NCBI RefSeq assembly: GCF_013377885.1
Contig: NZ_JABKAU010000009.1
Location: 62,001 to 126,000, forward strand
DNA length: 64,000 nt
DNA from: Hymenobacter lapidiphilus
GTDB taxonomy: Bacteria; Bacteroidota; Bacteroidia; Cytophagales; Hymenobacteraceae
Direction: 5' to 3'
Each line of letters starts with the position of its first letter. The stretch's first letter is position 1. Under the pieces are notes generated by a model. The model saw only the letters and a list, made by a program, of their open reading frames with translations. It ran no database searches and had not been told where the DNA came from. Position numbers and translations under genes: made by a program. This document shows positions 63,715 through 64,000 of this stretch, in pieces.

Positions 63715-64000
63715 ATGAAAACCTTTGTGTCGTTGTTCCTGCTGGCAGGAGTTATTGCGCTGGCAACACCTGCCCAAGCGCAGCAGTCAGCTACCCGCCT
63801 TGCGGCCAACGGTAGCTTTAAGCCCACAAACGGGCTACCAGCCAGCAATGCCCAGACTGCGGCCGCCAGCGTAGCCGAACCCAAGCTAACCTGGCAGCAG
63901 CGACGCGCTATAAAAAGAAAGAAGCTCACGCCTTACGCCGAGGCCATGCTGCACAACGAACTGCTGCGCGAGGAGCCGGCCAAAAAAACCGGAACCAGCC
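63715..64000 (+). CDS. Exported protein, partial (3' end outside window)
   Basis: At least 95 residues, open at the window edge. A signal peptide (MKTFVSLFLLAGVIALATPA, cleavage near AQAQQ) is followed by an Ala/Ser/Asn linker and a basic helix (LTWQQRRAIKRKKLTPYAEA). No family can be assigned from this fragment. It is an exported, likely periplasmic or surface protein under the AT-rich repeat region. Confidence 0.6.
   Translation, partial: MKTFVSLFLLAGVIALATPAQAQQSATRLAANGSFKPTNGLPASNAQTAAASVAEPKLTWQQRRAIKRKKLTPYAEAMLHNELLREEPAKKTGTS

Overview
The window looks like a chromosomal segment of a GC-rich member of the Bacteroidota, most likely a Hymenobacter-type cytophagal bacterium. The signs are strongly GC-biased third codon positions, C-terminal type IX secretion sorting domains on several exported proteins, Bacteroidota-style lipoproteins and FadL/OmpP1 porins, a candidate TTTG/TAnnTTTG promoter, and many palindromic intergenic repeats. 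The genus is an inference from style, not from a marker gene. I saw no rRNA, tRNA, CRISPR array, transposase or phage block.

1-10.5 kb: DNA polymerase I, a DinB-like protein, a DoxX-type membrane protein, two paralogous small lipoproteins, a YpdA-type flavin reductase, an SGNH-lipoprotein/OmpP1 operon and a cyanophycinase-like peptidase. 10.5-19.4 kb: MgtE magnesium transporter, small hypotheticals, ribosome-rescue factor ArfB, an M13 metallopeptidase lipoprotein, a DUF2807 surface protein and a FabH-like ketosynthase. 19.5-30.6 kb: a secreted metzincin-like protein with a sorting tail, barrel proteins, a DUF72 protein, an RlpA-SPOR protein, penicillin acylase, a pRiA4b ORF-3-like protein and a lipase-like lipoprotein. 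30.6-33 kb: a BlaI/BlaR1-type regulator pair with a candidate operator; the receptor carries a TonB-like C-terminal domain and a second copy cut by an in-frame stop. 33-40 kb: an exported lipoprotein of unknown family, a BLUF photoreceptor, a two-gene McrBC restriction system split by a palindromic element, and a large Ig-like repeat protein sorted by type IX secretion.

40.3-56.8 kb is the most interesting region: tldD-tldE, a second tldD-tldE, a DUF4159 protein, a MoxR AAA+ ATPase, a DUF58 protein, a BatA-type membrane protein, a DUF4175-like protein and a final membrane-anchored protein. All lie on the + strand except one outer-membrane-type gene between DUF4159 and moxR. This resembles a MoxR/vWA-type envelope system coupled to TldDE peptidases, whose biological role is not established. 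Both TldD copies begin with a twin-arginine-like signal, while their TldE partners have none. Unrelated palindromic elements sit in most of the spacers. One of them, between moxR and DUF58, is split open and carries an AT-rich membrane-protein gene in its loop.

57-64 kb: a Thr-rich lipoprotein, an ECF sigma factor next to a membrane-anchored HtrA-like protease with a possible anti-sigma N-terminus, a DUF1800/DUF1501 export pair, and small hypotheticals, the last running off the window. Across the window at least eleven palindromic elements fall into three sequence families, with further unrelated inverted repeats inside the tldDE region.
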